Source: Peteryoungia algae
GTDB lineage: Bacteria; Pseudomonadota; Alphaproteobacteria; Rhizobiales; Rhizobiaceae
Direction: 5' to 3'
Assembly (NCBI RefSeq): GCF_030369675.1
Contig: NZ_CP128477.1
Coordinates: 3,490,501-3,554,500 of the forward strand
Length of the DNA: 64,000 nt
Positions 60,786 to 64,000 of the stretch are shown here, piece after piece. The translations under genes and the position numbers were made by a program. Under the pieces are notes generated by a model. That model was not told the origin of the DNA and did no database searches. It worked only from the letters and a program-made list of their open reading frames with translations. Numbering within the stretch: the first letter of the stretch is position 1; the number at the start of each line of letters is the position of its first letter.

Positions 60786-61346
60786 ATGTCGACCACGCAT
60801 CACTATGCAGTCTTCGAAACGGCCAGGGGCTTTTGCGCCATGGCATGGGCCGGGAATGGCATTGCCGGCTTCCGCCTGCCGGGGGAGGCCGCAGAGGAGA
60901 CCCGAGGCGCCATGCGGCGGCGTCTTCCCTCAGCGATTGAGGCAGAGCCATCGGTCTGGATCGGGCAGGTGATCGAGCGCGTCAGGACGTATTTCGTCGG
61001 AGATGAAGCCGATTTCTCCGATCTGGTTCTCGACCTTTCGGGCCAGACGGATCTCTATCGGCGGATCTACGACGCCACCCGTCGTCTTGGCTGGGGCAAA
61101 GCCACGACCTATGGCGCGCTTGCCGGTGAGCTCGATCTCGGCCCGGCCGGCGCCTGGACCATCGGTCAGGCCATGGCGAAGAACCCGATCCCGCTGATCC
61201 TCCCCTGTCATCGTGTGCTCGCCGCTGGCGGAAAGCTCGGGGGCTTCTCCGCACCGGGCGGCACAGTGTCCAAGCAACGCATGCTGGAGCTGGAAGGTCT
61301 GCCCTCGGTAGAGGCGTCACCCGCGCAACAGTCCTTCGACTTCTGA
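60786..61346 (+). CDS. ogt: Methylated-DNA--protein-cysteine methyltransferase
   Basis: A 186-residue protein from the ATG at 60786. The alkyl acceptor Cys141 is in LPCHRVLAAGGKLGGF, and the helix-turn-helix part precedes it (GWGKATTYGALAGEL). It repairs O6-methylguanine by suicide transfer. It is divergent from the arsC-ybaK operon. Confidence 0.96.
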   Translation: MSTTHHYAVFETARGFCAMAWAGNGIAGFRLPGEAAEETRGAMRRRLPSAIEAEPSVWIGQVIERVRTYFVGDEADFSDLVLDLSGQTDLYRRIYDATRRLGWGKATTYGALAGELDLGPAGAWTIGQAMAKNPIPLILPCHRVLAAGGKLGGFSAPGGTVSKQRMLELEGLPSVEASPAQQSFDF

Positions 61347-61357
61347 GTGCAAGGCAC

Positions 61358-61390
61358 AAAAAAACGGAGGGCAATGACCCTCCGTTTCAT
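61358..61390 (+). terminator. Rho-independent terminator of ogt
   Basis: AAACGGAGGG / CCCTCCGTTT forms a 10-bp stem with a 6-base loop just after ogt. Confidence 0.88.
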
Positions 61391-61417
61391 TCGTTCATCA
61401 CGACTAAGGCGCTGACC

Positions 61418-61429
61418 TCATTCCCACTC
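61418..61429 (-). other. guaA-type attachment site, left end of a putative genomic island
   Basis: On the minus strand GAGTGGGAATGA encodes E-W-E-stop, identical to the usual last 12 bases of bacterial guaA, a known target of site-specific island integrases (e.g. the intG target of the tripartite Mesorhizobium element). No guaA gene surrounds it: the next codons (LMVEKIL before EWE) do not match guaA. It looks like the copy of the core left at the far end of an inserted island, with intact guaA expected at the other end, outside the window. Confidence 0.55.
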
Positions 61430-62082
61430 TAATATTTTTTCCACCATAAGTAATTGATTTTCCTGCAGGAAATCTTCTTTTCCGGCCTCAGCGCCGTGAC
61501 CGAGGCCGTCAAATAGCTATCCTTTTGATTTTCCTCGGTTTTTTTGGAATCTCGGGAAGAAAAAAATTCTGTGAACTATCGGCGTCTATCGGTCGTCTGG
61601 CACCGAGGCATGCATCTCAGACCTCGAAGCTCCTGCCCCGATAAAGTACCGTCAAAACCGGCGAAATCAATACGCCCACCTCAATGCTCACTGGGATGGC
61701 GGGTTGGCCCTGGCGATTGTGGGAGCCGCAGGCATCAAGACCCCGCACTTCGGGTCGGCAACGGTGGTTCTTCGTCCGGCGTCCCGTCGCCGGCTGATAG
61801 TGCCCATCTGAAAACAGAGGCTCGTCTGAGCCGATCGGGATGTCCGCAATGTTGAACATCCGACACGGCAGCTTCACAACCGCGAAAGCGGGATAACGGA
61901 CAATCGAATGCCTCAGTGTTGGGTGAGAGACCGACACACTGTGAACGTTCGGCCGCAGATTTTTTTCTGGCTGTGGATGGCCCGCTATTTCGTTACCACT
62001 GGATATCTAACCGCTCGGAGAATCCACGGTTTTAATTTCAGCTGGCAGAAAGCCGGTCCGGCACCAATTCCACTCAGCTGGT
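61430..62082. other. Gene-poor stretch between the att-like site and the BrxL-like gene
   Basis: 653 bases, AT-richer in the first 170 than the rest of the window, without a reading frame I can support. Short frames up to about 106 codons exist on both strands but lack ribosome sites and family features. The region may hold the end of island transcripts or an RNA gene; I see no convincing terminator for the minus-strand gene. Confidence 0.6.
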
Positions 62083-64000
62083 TCAAGCCTTTGAGATCTC
62101 TACGTAAGTCAGATAAAAACTGCGGATCATGCGATGTTCTTGCATCCGCTCACCTAACGAAAAACCGTTCATCTTCCGGGGGGTCGGCTGGAAAATATCC
62201 AGCCCACGATCCAGAACCATCTTCCATCCGGTGTCGGTCGTGATGTCGCGGGCATGGAGCGTTCCACTCCCATCAAACGCCCAGGTGAAATCAACGCCCG
62301 TGCCTGTACAGGCCTCGGCAATCCCGTCCAGGCATTCCCGCTGCTCTTGAACGTTCCCATCGTCGGGAGCGGTGACGAGATGCACTGCGACCTGATCCTC
62401 GGGCTGTTTGCGCCGAATCAGCATCTCGATCAGTTCCATTACGTTGCGCGCCTGATGGAACTTCCGGATATAAGGATCGGTGATAATGATCCTGGTCGCA
62501 CCATCCGTCCACGGACCAAAAATCTTGTCGAAACTGATGCCCTTGCGGTTTTCAGCAAAAACGACATGTCCAGGCATGGGAACAGACGCCGAGGCGACGG
62601 CAACAACGGGTGTTTCAGAAGTGGCTGGCGTTGAGGACCGATGCGCGGCATCCGGCGTGGTCGCAGATTGCCCCCTACTGTCATCCCCACCGCCAGTCGA
62701 TCGCCGATGGTAGAACTGGGGAAACTCCTCTTCCTCCAGGGTGGTGACAGCGCGCTTTGAGCCATCCGAGGCGATGTAATGGAAGTCCGCGTCCTCGAAC
62801 GTGCTGTCGATCCGCAGGAGCTGGTCCTTCACCCGCTTGCGGCATTCAATCGCAAACCGCAGCAGCTCTTCAACTTCGGCTTCTGTCTCGCCACCATTCG
62901 GGAAGATCAGCTTCAGCAAGCCTGACATGGTTTTGTTGATCGCCGCACGATCTCGGATGTGGGTCTGAACGGGAACGGTGAAGAACCGATCCGGCCGGTG
63001 CGAGAAGTCCTCGGCACGCAGATGTCGCAGGATTTCGGCCAGATAGTCGACGATGAATCCATAGCCCGATGTGAACATCTCGCCCCGGATGATATCGACC
63101 TCCCATCCGGGCAAATAGGCGTGCAACCGATCGATAAAGGCGCTGTCGTGAAACTGCCGCGGCAGAGCCTCGAACAGGTCGGTATTTTTCAGCATCCATG
63201 GGACATTATGGTCGGTGTTGCCGACGAAGGCGAAGCTGGCCTCGGCGCCCATCGGATTTACACCGCGCGAAAACTGCTTGTTCGCCATGTAGTTCTTCAT
63301 GATGTCGACGAGCGCTTTGTTGGCCGTCTTCTCACGACCTGCAAACTCATCAAAGGCCACGACGTCCCAATAGCCGACCAACCCAATCCGCCCATTGGAG
63401 TTGTTCACAAAAAGCTTGGGAACCGTGACTTCGCCGCCAGAGATCAGCTGGCCATGGGGCGAAAACTCGGAATAGATATGCGACTTGCCCGTTCCCTTGG
63501 GACCAAGCTCGATGAGGTTGTAGTTGCGCTCCACGAAGGGAATCAGGCGCAGCAACTGCAAAAGCTTTGACCTGCGCCCGAACAGGGATGGATCAAAGCC
63601 GATGCTCTGCATCAACAGATCGATCCATTCCTCGGTGGTGAACTTGTCACGCGTTTCGCGATAGCCGTCATAGTCGACGCGGGCGATCTGGATCGGCTTC
63701 AGCGTGTCGATGATCCAGGGGGAAATCCGGCTGTCTTCCGAAAACTCGTACTGCACATCGGCGATGCACCAGATACCCGTTACCAGCAGTTTTGGATGCG
63801 CCTTGACCGTGGCGCTGTCGATCGCGACCCGCTTGATCCCGAGGTTTTCGAACACCGCCTCATATGAATCCGTCTTTTCGTTCAGGGCCACACTGACCTG
63901 ATCGATGACCTTGTAGCGGCCGCGCTCCTTGATCGTCGACTGGACCAGTCCCGCTTCGGAACGGTGGACGTAGTGCTTGCGCAGGATATCCTTGACCGTC
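62083..64000 (-). CDS. BrxL-like AAA+ ATPase with MIT_C-like C-terminal domain, 5' end missing
   Basis: The frame is open to the right edge (first complete codon ends at 63999), so 638 residues are visible and the start is outside. Visible residues 1-36 continue the BrxL N-domain (ERGRYKVIDQVSVALNEK). The AAA+ core has Walker A GPKGTGKS (166-173), Walker B VVAFDEF (213-219), a sensor in VGNTDHN (259-265) and an arginine-finger-like block DRLHAYLPGW (290-299). After a low-complexity linker (431-476) the chain does not have the Lon-like domain of BREX BrxL. Instead 481-633 (DPYIR, EMLIRR, HLVTA, HARDI, RGLDIFQP, FSLGE) resembles the MIT_C domain of MITD1. It is probably part of a defence locus beyond the edge. 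Confidence 0.85.
   Translation of the reverse strand, partial: TVKDILRKHYVHRSEAGLVQSTIKERGRYKVIDQVSVALNEKTDSYEAVFENLGIKRVAIDSATVKAHPKLLVTGIWCIADVQYEFSEDSRISPWIIDTLKPIQIARVDYDGYRETRDKFTTEEWIDLLMQSIGFDPSLFGRRSKLLQLLRLIPFVERNYNLIELGPKGTGKSHIYSEFSPHGQLISGGEVTVPKLFVNNSNGRIGLVGYWDVVAFDEFAGREKTANKALVDIMKNYMANKQFSRGVNPMGAEASFAFVGNTDHNVPWMLKNTDLFEALPRQFHDSAFIDRLHAYLPGWEVDIIRGEMFTSGYGFIVDYLAEILRHLRAEDFSHRPDRFFTVPVQTHIRDRAAINKTMSGLLKLIFPNGGETEAEVEELLRFAIECRKRVKDQLLRIDSTFEDADFHYIASDGSKRAVTTLEEEEFPQFYHRRSTGGGDDSRGQSATTPDAAHRSSTPATSETPVVAVASASVPMPGHVVFAENRKGISFDKIFGPWTDGATRIIITDPYIRKFHQARNVMELIEMLIRRKQPEDQVAVHLVTAPDDGNVQEQRECLDGIAEACTGTGVDFTWAFDGSGTLHARDITTDTGWKMVLDRGLDIFQPTPRKMNGFSLGERMQEHRMIRSFYLTYVEISKA

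Noticed and set aside
61617..61937. A 106-codon minus-strand frame in the island edge
   Set aside because: No ribosome site, no family similarity, and frames of equal length exist on the other strand.

Overview
The window is chromosomal DNA from an alphaproteobacterium, most likely Rhizobiaceae (Rhizobium/Agrobacterium-like; I cannot fix the genus). It is GC-rich and densely coded. Clues are an Irr-type iron box in front of mbfA, an infC gene that starts with ATT, the BTLCP and BA14K families, and an acetylpolyamine amidohydrolase very like the Mycoplana enzyme.

Layout. 1-9,700: NlpC/P60 peptidase end, small exported proteins, tRNA-Leu(CAG), SelT/DoxX/amidotransferase genes, a translationally coupled haloperoxidase + CRTAC1 pair, a decayed ccdAB toxin-antitoxin locus, and a divergent HxlR/NAD(P)-binding pair. 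9,700-20,700: lepA, a GNAT + nitrilase pair, an FAD/NAD(P)-binding protein, a MOSC protein, the threonine-degradation operon kbl-tdh with an XRE-cupin regulator, and a second divergent XRE-cupin regulator with a GNAT. 20,700-31,000: acetylpolyamine amidohydrolase, methyltransferase/HxlR, an orphan TRAP binding protein, truncated haemoglobin divergent from mbfA with an Irr box between them, an ECF-like sigma factor + VOC protein, an MFS carrier, a BTLCP protease with a CtrA-type site, and an alpha/beta hydrolase. 31,000-39,000: the translation block infC, rpmI-rplT, a kinase-like gene, pheS, a DUF2442 gene and pheT, then rsgA.

39,000-50,000 is a run of small transport, regulator and oxidoreductase units (EamA/AraC, MocR/EamA, AKR/LysR, AKR-GNAT, isochorismatase-GlxA, Gfo/Idh/MocA). 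The GlxA regulator carries a one-base frameshift. 49,900-54,300 holds a four-gene glycolipid-type operon (GT2, methyltransferase, SMR-like, GtrA-like) divergent from a large STT3/GT-C-like membrane protein. 54,400-61,350: xseA, a flavodoxin-like reductase, a cold-shock gene with a long leader followed by two charged small proteins, an M29 aminopeptidase, ybaK with an in-frame stop, an ArsC-like reductase and ogt.

From about 61,418 the character changes. A 12-base sequence identical to the usual 3' end of guaA (a known island attachment site) is followed by AT-richer, gene-poor DNA and then by a BrxL-like AAA+ gene that runs off the right edge. Its C-terminus is not the Lon-like domain of ordinary BrxL. 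It resembles the MIT_C (phospholipase-D-like, membrane-binding) domain of eukaryotic MITD1. This is the most promising candidate for an undescribed defence-type system, and the rest of it should lie just outside the window.
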